Below, piece after piece: positions 1 to 7,837 of a stretch of 64,000 bases of DNA; position 1 is the first letter of the stretch; every line of letters starts with the position of its first letter. The stretch comes from Rhizobium sp. R635. GTDB lineage: Bacteria > Pseudomonadota > Alphaproteobacteria > Rhizobiales > Rhizobiaceae. A model generated the notes under the pieces. The model made no database searches. It was not told where the DNA came from and saw only the letters and a list, made by a program, of their open reading frames with translations. The stretch lies in assembly GCF_002211285.1 (NCBI RefSeq), contig NZ_LOKX01000006.1, forward strand, positions 62,001 to 126,000, in the 5' to 3' direction. Both the position numbers and the translations under genes were made by a program.

Positions 1-129
1 GGGCAGTTTGTTGGTGAGAATGGAAATGAAGATCAGGTTGTCGATCCCGAGAACGACTTCCATCACCACCAGCGTGATGAGCGCCACCCAGGCGGCCGGA
101 TCCTGAATGAGCGTCATAATTTCCTGCAT
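1..129 (-). CDS. TerC family integral membrane protein (N-terminal part)
   Basis: The first 43 codons of a minus-strand gene that leaves the window at base 1. The translation begins [20 protein letters not shown] and continues with a hydrophobic helix ending in a GIDN motif. The start of TerC/YgdQ/YoaE membrane proteins (DUF475/TerC Pfam group) looks like this, with an acidic residue in the first transmembrane helix thought to take part in metal handling. The family is linked to tellurite resistance and metal (Mn, Ca) homeostasis, but the substrate of this copy cannot be told. A second in-frame ATG lies at 117. The rest of the protein is outside the window. Confidence 0.7.
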   Translation of the reverse strand, partial: MQEIMTLIQDPAAWVALITLVVMEVVLGIDNLIFISILTNKLP

Positions 130-242
130 CAGCGTATATCCCCTTTGCGTCACGTGAGCGATGACGCCCGCAATGTAGTGTCCGCGGTCTGCTGCGCAAG
201 CACCGCAAGGGGATATACGAAATCGATGTGACTTTTATTCCC

Positions 243-294
243 TAGAACAGGATGATTTAAGGCAGGGTCGGCCTTAAATTTGAATCCTGTTCTA
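243..294. repeat. Rhizobial intergenic palindromic repeat A
   Basis: A long imperfect inverted repeat. Arm TAGAACAGGAT (243-253) pairs perfectly with ATCCTGTTCTA (284-294), and inside it ATTTAAGGC (255-263) pairs with GCCTTAAAT (271-279) around a 7-base loop. It lies between terC and the AraC gene. From memory, this is one of the small palindromic repeat types common between rhizobial genes. It could also fold in RNA at the 3' end of the AraC message. Confidence 0.65.
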
Positions 295-306
295 AATTAA
301 AAGGTT

Positions 307-356
307 AGAGCATGATGTCGCCCGAAAACCGCTCACACTTTTCGGCATCATGTTCT
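307..356. repeat. Rhizobial intergenic palindromic repeat B, overlapping the AraC stop codon
   Basis: AGAGCATGATG (307-317) pairs with CATCATGTTCT (346-356) with one mismatch, and CCGAAAA (322-328) pairs with TTTTCGG (339-345). A degenerate copy of the core occurs at 63194-63225. The right arm encodes the last residues and the TGA stop of the neighbouring AraC gene. It sits 12 bases from repeat A, so the two hairpins are in tandem. Confidence 0.65.
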
Positions 357-1187
357 GATAGGTAGCCAGATTTCAGTGACGCCCATGCCGGTATAGGGAT
401 CGAAGCGGTCGTCGTAACGTTCGAACATGTCGGGCATGTCGCCGTGCTCCAGGCCCGATGTCGGCCACCACGCGCCGAAAATCCGGTTCATGGTCGACGA
501 AATGCCGGAGACATGGCCGCGATGGGTGAAGACGGCGTAGCGCTGGCCCGGAAGCCTGAGCGTCGTAAAATCCGGCGGCAGGTCGCCGGCATCGGAGATC
601 TCGACGCCGGCCATGTAGCGGAACTTCTCCGCTTCGCCGTCGATATGCGTGCAGACGCCGTAGGCGACATTGCCCTTCTGGCCGGAGATATGGCCGAAAT
701 GGGCATTGAACTTCTGCCAGAGGGAGGGAATGGCGGCATTGCCGCCATAGGCGTAAATCTCCTGCAGGCCGGCAAGAAGCATCGGCTGAAGGGTTTCGAA
801 GCGGGGCGGTTCGAGGTCGTTGAGGTGGGCGGGTTCCATTCTGATCGGCTCCAACAAGACAAGATTGCGGGCGTGCCCCTGTTTGCGTACCGCATCCGGC
901 GTCATGCCGAACTGGTCGCGGAAGGCACGGGTGAAAGCCTCGTGCGAGCCGTAGCCCGCGCAAAGCGCAACCTCGAGAATGGTGGATGAACCGCCGACAA
1001 GCGTGGGCACGGCGCGGCTGAGACGCCGCCCCCTGATATAGCCGCTGATCGAGTGGCCGGTGACGAGCCCGAAGACGCGCGACAGATGGTAGCGCGACAA
1101 TCCGGCGGCTTCCGATATCTCTTCCAGCGATATATCGCTTTCGAAATGGCTCTCTATGAACCATATCGCCCGTGCGATGGCGCTCAT
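348..1187 (-). CDS. AraC-family transcriptional regulator with GyrI-like effector domain
   Basis: About 279 residues. An N-terminal AraC DNA-binding domain (about residues 1-105) carries two helix-turn-helix units: SLEEISEAAGLSRYHLSRVF, then a second motif near YGSHEAFTRAFRDQFG. It is followed by a C-terminal GyrI-like/AraC effector-binding domain (about 120-279), as in Rob and SoxS-like multidrug sensors. The ATG at 1187 is preferred over an in-frame GTG at 1193 because a GGGGAG Shine-Dalgarno sits just upstream of the ATG. The final residues and stop lie inside a palindromic repeat, so the C-terminus may have been set by repeat insertion. The role is inferred: sensing of small amphipathic molecules. 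The target genes are unknown. Confidence 0.85.
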   Translation of the reverse strand: MSAIARAIWFIESHFESDISLEEISEAAGLSRYHLSRVFGLVTGHSISGYIRGRRLSRAVPTLVGGSSTILEVALCAGYGSHEAFTRAFRDQFGMTPDAVRKQGHARNLVLLEPIRMEPAHLNDLEPPRFETLQPMLLAGLQEIYAYGGNAAIPSLWQKFNAHFGHISGQKGNVAYGVCTHIDGEAEKFRYMAGVEISDAGDLPPDFTTLRLPGQRYAVFTHRGHVSGISSTMNRIFGAWWPTSGLEHGDMPDMFERYDDRFDPYTGMGVTEIWLPIRT

Positions 1188-1292
1188 TCTCACTCCCCTG
1201 GTTGCGGCTTCTTCCTTAGAGAAAAGCCGGCAGCCGGGTTTGATCGTTCTTGCGGAGTTTTGGCCGGTGTGCGGCGGCAGTCAAGGATGCGG

Positions 1293-1973
1293 TCAGGCGG
1301 TCTCGTGCCGGCGTACGCTGTAGGCGGCCATGAAGACCCGGATCGCGCCGCGGATGACGCGCTCGATTTCGTCGCGATGCGGCGGCTCCTCCATGGTTCC
1401 GAACAGGCGCAGCTTGAAGAAACTGCCGCTGGCGAGGTCCAGGAACTGGCCGGCGGCGAGATCGATGTCCTCAATCTTGAGCGTGCCTTCGGCGACATGC
1501 CGTTCCAGGAAGTCGCGCATGATGGTGCGCAGATTGACCGGACCCTTGAAGAAGCGCTGACAGAGCACCGGCATGCGCTCGCGCACGCCGAGAACGGTGC
1601 GCATCGCGTTGATGACCTTTTCGTCGGTCATATGGGTGACGAAGCTTATCCCGAATTCATACAGGCCGGCCTCGGGATCGTCATGTTCGGCAAGCGCCGT
1701 ACGCACGGCCGCCACGAAGGCGGCGCGCTCGGTCTCGATCATCGCCGAGAACAATTCTTCCTTGTTGGTGAAATAGACGTAGAGCGTTCCTTTGGAGACA
1801 CCGGCCTCGCGCGTCACGTCGTTCATGCTGGCGGCGTCGAAGCCCATCTTCATGAAGACACGTTTTGCGCCGGCAAGAATCTGCTGGCGCTTGGCCGGAT
1901 CTTCGCCCGCGGCAAATCTGCCTCCGGCGGCGGGAGGGCTGAAGACGGCGTCGTCGTCGGGTTTTAGCGTCAT
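1293..1973 (-). CDS. TetR-family repressor of the adjacent EmrAB-type efflux pair
   Basis: 226 residues. The TetR N-terminal helix-turn-helix covers about residues 30-75 (GFDAASMNDVTREAGVSKGT, then LYVYFTNKEELF), followed by an all-helical ligand-binding domain of the AefR-like type. A short Pro/Gly-rich N-terminal tail precedes the HTH. The ATG at 1973 follows an AGGAG box. The gene is divergent from an HlyD/EmrA-type membrane fusion gene starting about 150 bp away, and the shared intergenic region holds two palindromes of related sequence. That arrangement is the classic one for a ligand-released repressor of a drug efflux operon (inference from context). Confidence 0.88.
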   Translation of the reverse strand: MTLKPDDDAVFSPPAAGGRFAAGEDPAKRQQILAGAKRVFMKMGFDAASMNDVTREAGVSKGTLYVYFTNKEELFSAMIETERAAFVAAVRTALAEHDDPEAGLYEFGISFVTHMTDEKVINAMRTVLGVRERMPVLCQRFFKGPVNLRTIMRDFLERHVAEGTLKIEDIDLAAGQFLDLASGSFFKLRLFGTMEEPPHRDEIERVIRGAIRVFMAAYSVRRHETA

Positions 1974-2019
1974 GTCTCCTTAACCGTGTTTACGGTTTCG
2001 CATTTTGCTTAAAGAAATC

Positions 2020-2033
2020 GAACCGATTGGTTC
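2020..2033. promoter_or_regulatory. Candidate TetR operator 1
   Basis: GAACCGATTGGTTC is a perfect 14-bp palindrome (GAACC-N4-GGTTC) in the TetR/emrA intergenic region, 47 bp upstream of the TetR start. It shares the GAACCG core with operator 2. Confidence 0.5.
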
Positions 2034-2072
2034 TATACATCTTGATATGACGATAAAACAGGTTTATGTCAA

Positions 2073-2090
2073 CTGAACCGAACCGTTCAG
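2073..2090. promoter_or_regulatory. Candidate TetR operator 2
   Basis: CTGAAC (2073-2078) and GTTCAG (2085-2090) form a perfect inverted repeat with a 6-base spacer that contains another GAACCG-type half site. It lies 34 bp upstream of the emrA-like start. Its centre is 55 bp from operator 1, so the pair could serve the two divergent promoters. Confidence 0.5.
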
Positions 2091-2123
2091 TTCGATGAAT
2101 TACTCCAAGATCGGTAAGTGGCC

Positions 2124-3332
2124 ATGTCGAGCAACCAGAAAAGCAACGTCGCGCGGATCGTCAGCGAAAACGCCGAAGCCGAAGAGGCAAAGGCCGAGAT
2201 CGTGACCGTTGCGGAGGCTCCAACGGCCGAAGCCCTGGAAAAGCCGTCTGCCCCGGCGCAGTCGGCTCCGGTTGCCGCACCTGCGGCCGCGAAGAAGCGC
2301 CGCAGCCCGGTGCTGCCGATCGTCGTGCTCGCTCTTCTGGCGGGCGGCGGCTGGTATGGTTACGAATGGTGGACGAACGGCCGCTTCATGGTGTCGACCG
2401 ACGATGCCTATATCGAAGGCGATATCGCAACGATTTCGCCGAAGGTCACGGGCTACGTCGCGAAGGTGAATGTGGTCGCCAACCAGGAAGTCAAAGCGGG
2501 CGACGTGCTTGCCACGCTTGATAACGGCGACTATCAGAACGCCCTCGATCAGGCGCAGGCCCAGATCGCCACCGAACAGCTTTCGCTCCAGCGTATCGAC
2601 GCGCAGATCGAAGGCGCCAATGCCAGCCTCGTGCAGGCGCAGGCGCAGAAAGTGGCACTCGAAGCGGCCGTTCGCGGTGCCGAGATCACCCAGAAGCGCC
2701 AAAGCGAGCTCCAGGCGAAGTCGGTCGGCACGGCCGCCGATCTAGACAGCGCCAATATCGCGCTCGACCAGGCCAAGGCCAACCTTGCCGGCGGCGATGC
2801 CAATATCACCGCTGCGCAGGCCAACATCACCATTCTTCAGGCGCAGCGCAAAGAGGCCGAAGGCTCGGTCCGATCGCTGGAAATCTCACGCGACAAGGCC
2901 GCCCGCGACCTCTCCTTCACCGTGCTCAAGGCGCCCTATGACGGTATCGTCGGCAACCGCTCGGTCCAGGAAGGCGATCTCGTTTCGCCCGGTCAGCGGC
3001 TGATGGCGCTCGTTCCGGTGCGCGAGCTCTATATCGACGCCAATTTCAAGGAAACGCAGATCCAGCATCTCGTTTCGGGCTCGAAGGTCAACGTCCATGT
3101 CGACGCCTATGACGACCATCCGATCGTCGGCACCGTCGAATCGATCTCGCCGGCTTCCGGCTCGGTCTTCTCGCTGCTGCCGCCGGAAAATGCGACGGGT
3201 AATTTCACCAAGGTGATCCAGCGCGTGCCGGTGCGCATCGCGCTGCCAAAGGATGCGCTCGACAGCGGGCGTCTGCGCGCGGGCCTCAGCGTCGTCGTCG
3301 ACGTCGATACGCGTACGGCGCCGAGCAAGTAA
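2124..3332 (+). CDS. HlyD/EmrA-family membrane fusion protein of a multidrug efflux system
   Basis: 402 residues. A Glu/Ala-rich cytoplasmic N-terminus is followed by one membrane anchor near residues 70-90 (VLPIVVLALLAGGG). Then come the biotinyl-lipoyl-like motif TDDAYIEGDIATISPKVTG, a long alpha-helical coiled-coil hairpin (about 150-270, rich in Ala/Gln) and a beta-barrel domain. The length and order match EmrA/FarA-type periplasmic adaptors that link an inner-membrane DHA2 pump to an outer-membrane channel. The ATG at 2124 is preferred; an in-frame GTG lies 6 bases earlier. The gene is followed 26 bp later by the pump gene, so the two form an operon, probably repressed by the divergent TetR. 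No TolC-type gene is present nearby. Confidence 0.88.
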   Translation: MSSNQKSNVARIVSENAEAEEAKAEIVTVAEAPTAEALEKPSAPAQSAPVAAPAAAKKRRSPVLPIVVLALLAGGGWYGYEWWTNGRFMVSTDDAYIEGDIATISPKVTGYVAKVNVVANQEVKAGDVLATLDNGDYQNALDQAQAQIATEQLSLQRIDAQIEGANASLVQAQAQKVALEAAVRGAEITQKRQSELQAKSVGTAADLDSANIALDQAKANLAGGDANITAAQANITILQAQRKEAEGSVRSLEISRDKAARDLSFTVLKAPYDGIVGNRSVQEGDLVSPGQRLMALVPVRELYIDANFKETQIQHLVSGSKVNVHVDAYDDHPIVGTVESISPASGSVFSLLPPENATGNFTKVIQRVPVRIALPKDALDSGRLRAGLSVVVDVDTRTAPSK

Positions 3333-3358
3333 AGCCTTCAAAAGGCGGAGGTGGTCCA

Positions 3359-4960
3359 ATGGCCGGAAGCGCGACAGCGACAGCGGGGACGATTCCGGCA
3401 GTGTCCGCTCACGCCGACGAGCGCATGGATCCGAAGAAGCTCATCGCCTTCTTCGCGATGGTGCTCGGCATGTTCATGTCGATCCTCGACATCCAGATCG
3501 TCTCGGCCTCGCTGGCCGAAATCCAGGCCGGCCTTTCGGCCGGCAGCGACGAAATCGGCTGGGTGCAGACCGCCTATCTGATCGCCGAAGTGATCATGAT
3601 CCCGCTGTCGGGCACGCTGGCGCGCATCATCTCGACGCGTTATCTCTTCGCGATCTCGGCCGCCGGCTTCACCATGGCGAGCGCGCTCGCGGCGACGGCG
3701 ACGAATATCGACCAGATGATCGTCTACCGCGCCATCCAAGGCTTCATCGGCGGCGGCATGATCCCGTCGGTCTTCGCGGCCGCCTTCACCATCTTCCCGC
3801 CGTCGAAGCGCAGCATCGTCTCGCCGATCATCGGGTTGATCGCGACGCTGGCGCCAACCATCGGCCCGACCGTCGGCGGCTATCTCAGCCACGCCTTCTC
3901 CTGGCATTGGCTGTTCCTCGTCAATATCGTTCCCGGCATCATCGTCACGATCGTCACCTGGAACTTCATCGATTTCGACAAGCCGGAACTGTCGCTCTTC
4001 AAGAAGTTCGACTGGTGGGGGCTGATCTCGATGGGCGTCTTCCTCGGCACGCTGGAATATGTGCTCGAAGAGGGTAATTCGAACGACTGGTTCAACGACA
4101 GCTCGATCGCCATTGCGGCCGTGGCTTCCGGCGTCGCAGCGATCGTCTTCTTCTACCGCGCCTTTTCGGTGGAATTCCCTGTCGTCGATCTCAAGGCCTT
4201 TGCGAACCGGAATTTTTCCTTCGGCTCGGTGTTCTCTTTCGTCATGGGGATCGGTCTTTACGGCCTCACCTATATCTATCCCGTCTATCTCGGGCGTATC
4301 CGTGGCTATGACTCGCTGATGATCGGCGAGACGATGTTCGTCTCGGGGCTTGCGATGTTCTTCACCGCGCCGATCGCCGGCCGGCTGTCGACCAAAATGG
4401 ATCTGCGCCTGATGATGGTGATCGGCTTCATCAGCTTCGCCGCCGGCACATACATCATGATACACCTGACGGCGGATTGGGATTTCTACGAGCTGTTCAT
4501 CCCGCAGATCCTGCGCGGCTTCGGGCTGATGATGTGTATGGTGCCGATCAACAACATCGCGCTCGGCACGATGCCGCCCTCGCGCATTCGCGGCGCGTCC
4601 GGCCTGTTCAATCTGACCAGAAACCTTGGCGGCGCCGTCGGTCTCGCGGTCATCAACACCGTGCTCACCAACCGGCAGGACGTGCATTACGAGCGGCTGC
4701 GGGAGAATATGGACTGGGGCAATCCGGCAGCGATCGACCAGATGAACAACATGGCCGCCAATTTCAACACCTACGGCATGGACGGGACGTCGGTCGCGAT
4801 CAAGCAGATGGTCGGCCTTGCTACCAAGCAGGCGGTCATCCTCTCCTTCAGCGACGTATTCCTGATCCTGACCGCGCTTTTCGTCGCGATGATCCTCGGT
4901 GTCGCGATGATCAAGAAACCCGCGCCGCAAGGCGGGGGAGGAGGTGGCGGCGGCCACTGA
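3359..4960 (+). CDS. EmrB/QacA-type (DHA2) MFS drug efflux pump
   Basis: 533 residues with about 14 hydrophobic segments, the DHA2 family size. Family motifs are visible: SILDIQIVSASLAEIQAGL in the first helix, the PTIGPTVGGYLSHAFSWHWL motif (motif C region), and GGAVGLAVINTVL near the C-terminus. The protein ends in a run of eight glycines and a histidine. The start at 3359 has a GGAGG box 8 bases upstream. It is expected to exchange protons for hydrophobic drugs or detergents across the inner membrane, working with the upstream EmrA-like adaptor. A strong terminator follows the stop, closing the two-gene operon. Confidence 0.9.
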   Translation: MAGSATATAGTIPAVSAHADERMDPKKLIAFFAMVLGMFMSILDIQIVSASLAEIQAGLSAGSDEIGWVQTAYLIAEVIMIPLSGTLARIISTRYLFAISAAGFTMASALAATATNIDQMIVYRAIQGFIGGGMIPSVFAAAFTIFPPSKRSIVSPIIGLIATLAPTIGPTVGGYLSHAFSWHWLFLVNIVPGIIVTIVTWNFIDFDKPELSLFKKFDWWGLISMGVFLGTLEYVLEEGNSNDWFNDSSIAIAAVASGVAAIVFFYRAFSVEFPVVDLKAFANRNFSFGSVFSFVMGIGLYGLTYIYPVYLGRIRGYDSLMIGETMFVSGLAMFFTAPIAGRLSTKMDLRLMMVIGFISFAAGTYIMIHLTADWDFYELFIPQILRGFGLMMCMVPINNIALGTMPPSRIRGASGLFNLTRNLGGAVGLAVINTVLTNRQDVHYERLRENMDWGNPAAIDQMNNMAANFNTYGMDGTSVAIKQMVGLATKQAVILSFSDVFLILTALFVAMILGVAMIKKPAPQGGGGGGGGH

Positions 4961-4980
4961 CCTCCGGCCCCGCCCCTCGA

Positions 4981-5008
4981 AAAGGCCCTCTCCGGAGGGC
5001 CTTTTTAT
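4981..5008 (+). terminator. Rho-independent terminator of the efflux operon
   Basis: AAAAGGCCCTC, a short TCCG loop, GAGGGCCTTTTT: an 11-bp perfect stem followed by a U tract, 20 bp after the pump stop codon. Confidence 0.9.
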
Positions 5009-5116
5009 TTGCCGTTTTCCAGCCTCTGTGTCATCAGCTGCTTGATCGCTTGTCGAATCGATGTCAGCGGGCCGGCAATGCCGGAAAAATAATGCGGAAA
5101 TCGCCCCGTTCGATTT

Positions 5117-5136
5117 TTTGATTTACGTACATCAAA
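5117..5136. promoter_or_regulatory. Candidate LacI-type operator ahead of the lacI-xylB-xylA unit
   Basis: Arms TTTGAT (5117-5122) and ATCAAA (5131-5136) flank a TTACGTAC centre. The whole 20-bp site is an inverted repeat with a single mismatched pair, and its centre is ACGT, as expected for LacI-family operators with a central CG. It lies 32 bp upstream of the regulator start, so autoregulation and control of the downstream xyl genes is likely. Confidence 0.6.
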
Positions 5137-5167
5137 TTTGGCGCTAATGGTCTCGTCAGGAGGAATG

Positions 5168-6193
5168 ATGAGGCCAACCGTTCACGATATCGCCGCTGCG
5201 GCGGGCGTCAGTCTCGCGACTGTCGACCGGGTTCTCAATCAGCGTCCCGGCGTGCGCCACGTCACGCGGGAGAAGGTCGAGACCGCAATCCGCGAGCTCG
5301 GTTATATCAGGGACGTCGCCGCCGCCAATCTCGCCAAAGGCCGCACCTATCCGCTGGTCTTCATCCTGCCGGCCAGCGACAATTCCTTCATGCACGGGCT
5401 CAATGCCGAGATCCGGCAGGCGATCCTCCGCTCGTCGGCGGAGCGCACCGATATCCGCACCATCGAAGTATCCGCCTTCGACCCGGCGGCGCTCGTCTCG
5501 GTGCTCGAAGGGCTTTCCCAGGAGAAGCGTTGCGGCATAGCGATGGTCGCGACCGATGCGCCCGAGGTACGCGATGTCGTCGACAGGCTGGTGCGGGCGG
5601 GATTTTCGATCGTCACCCTGGTTTCCGATCTGACGGGGTCGCTGCGCCATCACTATGCCGGCATCGACAACATTGCGGCCGGCCGTACGGCCGCCCGCCT
5701 GCTCGGCCGGTTTCTCGGAGCCAGAAAAGGCGAGATCGCCGTGCTTGCCGGCTCCATGCTGGTGCGCGACCATCGTGAGCGGCTGGAGGGCTTCACCTCC
5801 GTCATCGCCGAGGAATTTCCCGATCTTGCGATCCTGCCGGTTCTCGAAGGCCGCGACGATCCCGAGGTTGCCCATATGCTCGTTGCCGACGCCCTGTCGA
5901 GGAATGCCGGTATCGTCGGCGTCTACAGCCTCGGCGCCGGCAATCGCGGCCTCGTCCGGGCGCTGAAGGAAAAGGCCGTCGACCGGACGCTGACCGTCAT
6001 CGCCCACGAACTGACCGTGCATACGCGTGCGGCGCTCATCGACCATACGATCGATGCGATCCTCAACCAGGATGCCGGTCATGAGGTGCGCAGCGCCATC
6101 CGCGTGCTGAAAGCCAAGGCGGACGGGCTCGCGGTTATCGAAGCGCAGGAACGCATCCGTCTCGACATATTCCTGAAAGACAATCTGCCGTAA
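5168..6193 (+). CDS. LacI-family regulator leading the xylB-xylA unit
   Basis: About 341 residues. The N-terminal helix-turn-helix VHDIAAAAGVSLATVDRVLN is followed by a hinge and a periplasmic-binding-protein-like sensor domain (about 60-341) of the type found in sugar-responsive LacI proteins. Two tandem ATGs occur at 5165 and 5168 behind AGGAGG; 5168 gives the better spacing. The stop codon is 19 bp from xylB, so the regulator is probably the first gene of the xylose operon. A 20-bp palindrome with central CG lies directly upstream. The inferred role is a repressor released by xylose or a xylose-derived signal. The ligand is not proven by sequence. Confidence 0.85.
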   Translation: MRPTVHDIAAAAGVSLATVDRVLNQRPGVRHVTREKVETAIRELGYIRDVAAANLAKGRTYPLVFILPASDNSFMHGLNAEIRQAILRSSAERTDIRTIEVSAFDPAALVSVLEGLSQEKRCGIAMVATDAPEVRDVVDRLVRAGFSIVTLVSDLTGSLRHHYAGIDNIAAGRTAARLLGRFLGARKGEIAVLAGSMLVRDHRERLEGFTSVIAEEFPDLAILPVLEGRDDPEVAHMLVADALSRNAGIVGVYSLGAGNRGLVRALKEKAVDRTLTVIAHELTVHTRAALIDHTIDAILNQDAGHEVRSAIRVLKAKADGLAVIEAQERIRLDIFLKDNLP

Positions 6194-6212
6194 CGGCAAA
6201 GGAGAATACCAG

Positions 6213-7667
6213 ATGTATCTCGGTCTCGATCTCGGAACCTCCGGCGTCAAGGCGATGCTGATCGACGGCGATCAGAAGATCGTCGGCTCTGCCAATGGTT
6301 CGCTCGACGTCTCGCGCCCGCATTCCGGCTGGTCGGAGCAGGAGCCGGCCCATTGGGTGCGCGCCACGGAAGAGGCCGTCGCCGGGCTCAAGGCGAAACA
6401 TCCGAACGAGCTTGCCGCGGTCAAGGGCATCGGCCTTTCCGGACAGATGCACGGCGCGACGCTGATCGATGCGAGCGACAAGGTGCTGCGTCCCTGCATC
6501 CTCTGGAACGACACGCGCAGCCATGTCGAGGCCGCGGCACTCGATGCCGATCCGCGTTTCCGCGCGCTGACCGGCAATATCGTCTTCCCCGGCTTTACGG
6601 CGCCGAAGCTTGCCTGGGTGGAGAAGCATGAACCCGATGTCTTCGCCAAGATCGCCAAGGTACTGCTGCCGAAGGATTATCTGCGCCTCTGGCTGACCGG
6701 CGAATATATCTCGGAAATGTCGGATTCGGCCGGCACCTCCTGGCTCGATACCGGCAAGCGCGGCTGGTCGTCCGAACTGCTTGCCGCCACCAACCTGACC
6801 AAAGAGCAGATGCCGGCGCTCGTCGAAGGCACTGAGCAGGCCGGAAAGCTGCGGCCCGAGCTGGCGGCGCAATGGGGCATATCAGGCACTGTCGTCGTGG
6901 CCGGCGGCGCAGGCGACAATGCGGCATCGGCCTGCGGCATGGGCACGGTCAGCGACGGCGCGGCCTTCGTCTCGCTCGGCACTTCGGGCGTTCTCTTCGC
7001 CGCCAACGGCTCCTATCTGCCGAAGCCGGAAAGCGCCGTACACGCCTTCTGCCACGCACTGCCCAACACCTGGCACCAGATGGGCGTCATCCTGTCGGCC
7101 ACCGATGCGCTCAACTGGCATTCCGGTGTCACAGGCAAATCGGCCGCTGATCTCACCGGCGAACTCGGCGAAACGCTGAAGACGCCGACCGGCGTCACCT
7201 TCCTGCCCTATCTCTCCGGCGAGCGCACGCCGCATAACGACGCCGTCATCCGCGGCGCCTTCATCGGCCTCGGGCACGAAAGCAGCCGCGCGGTGCTGAC
7301 CCAGGCCGTGCTCGAAGGTGTATCCTTTGCGATCCGCGACAATCTCGAAGCGCTGCGTTCGGCCGGTACCGGCATTTCGCGCGTGACGGCAATCGGCGGC
7401 GGTTCGCGCTCGCATTACTGGCTGGCGTCGATCGCCACCGCACTCGGCGTTCCAGTCGACCTGCCGGCCGACGGTGATTTCGGCGCGGCTTTCGGTGCGG
7501 CCCGCCTCGGCCTGATCGCGGCAACGGGGGCAGATCCGATTGCCGTCTGCACGCCACCGGTAACGGCGGGCACGATCGAGCCGGTCGCGGCGCTGAAGGG
7601 CGCTTATGAGGATGCTTACAAGCGCTATCGGGCGCTCTATCCGGCGATCAAGTCGCTGGTGCATTGA
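6213..7667 (+). CDS. xylB: Xylulokinase
   Basis: 484 residues, typical for FGGY-family xylulokinase, which phosphorylates D-xylulose with ATP to xylulose 5-phosphate for the pentose phosphate pathway. The N-terminal motif YLGLDLGTSGVKAMLIDGD holds the phosphate-1 loop. GLSGQMHGATLID is the xylulokinase-specific substrate motif, and ATDALNWHSG and LEGVSFAIRDNLEALR belong to the C-terminal FGGY domain (about 250-484), with the adenosine motif AIGGGSRSHYWLASIATALG. An AGGAG box precedes the ATG. The gene follows its LacI regulator by 19 bp and is separated from xylA by a RIME-like repeat. Confidence 0.95.
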   Translation: MYLGLDLGTSGVKAMLIDGDQKIVGSANGSLDVSRPHSGWSEQEPAHWVRATEEAVAGLKAKHPNELAAVKGIGLSGQMHGATLIDASDKVLRPCILWNDTRSHVEAAALDADPRFRALTGNIVFPGFTAPKLAWVEKHEPDVFAKIAKVLLPKDYLRLWLTGEYISEMSDSAGTSWLDTGKRGWSSELLAATNLTKEQMPALVEGTEQAGKLRPELAAQWGISGTVVVAGGAGDNAASACGMGTVSDGAAFVSLGTSGVLFAANGSYLPKPESAVHAFCHALPNTWHQMGVILSATDALNWHSGVTGKSAADLTGELGETLKTPTGVTFLPYLSGERTPHNDAVIRGAFIGLGHESSRAVLTQAVLEGVSFAIRDNLEALRSAGTGISRVTAIGGGSRSHYWLASIATALGVPVDLPADGDFGAAFGAARLGLIAATGADPIAVCTPPVTAGTIEPVAALKGAYEDAYKRYRALYPAIKSLVH

Positions 7668-7680
7668 GAATTGGAGCCAG

Positions 7681-7793
7681 CGGCCCCCTCATCCGCCTGC
7701 CGGCACCTTCTCCCCGCTGGGGAGAAGAGGCTCGGGGATAGCGTCTTGCTCCCCCTCTCCCCAGCGGGGAGAGGGTAGGGTGAGGGGGCTTCT
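7681..7793. repeat. RIME-like palindromic element between xylB and xylA
   Basis: About 113 bp made of nested palindromes. The ends read CCCCCTCA and TGAGGGGG, and the interior holds CTTCTCCCCGCTGGGGAGAAG and a second CTCTCCCCAGCGGGGAGAG stem. This fits the Rhizobium-specific intergenic mosaic elements (RIME), known from rhizobial genomes as about 100-bp units with two large palindromes. A related copy lies at 15466-15659. Transcribed within the xylBA message it would fold into two strong hairpins, which could stabilise or attenuate parts of the RNA. Confidence 0.8.
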
Positions 7794-7837
7794 GGATCGA
7801 TAGCGTAATAATCAACTGAAACCCTAGGAGACCCAAC

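Noticed and set aside
3338..4957. 539-codon minus-strand reading frame opposite the MFS pump
   Set aside because: Shadow of a high-GC gene: very rich in Arg, Asp, His and Glu, no domain, no ribosome site. The plus strand carries clear DHA2 motifs.
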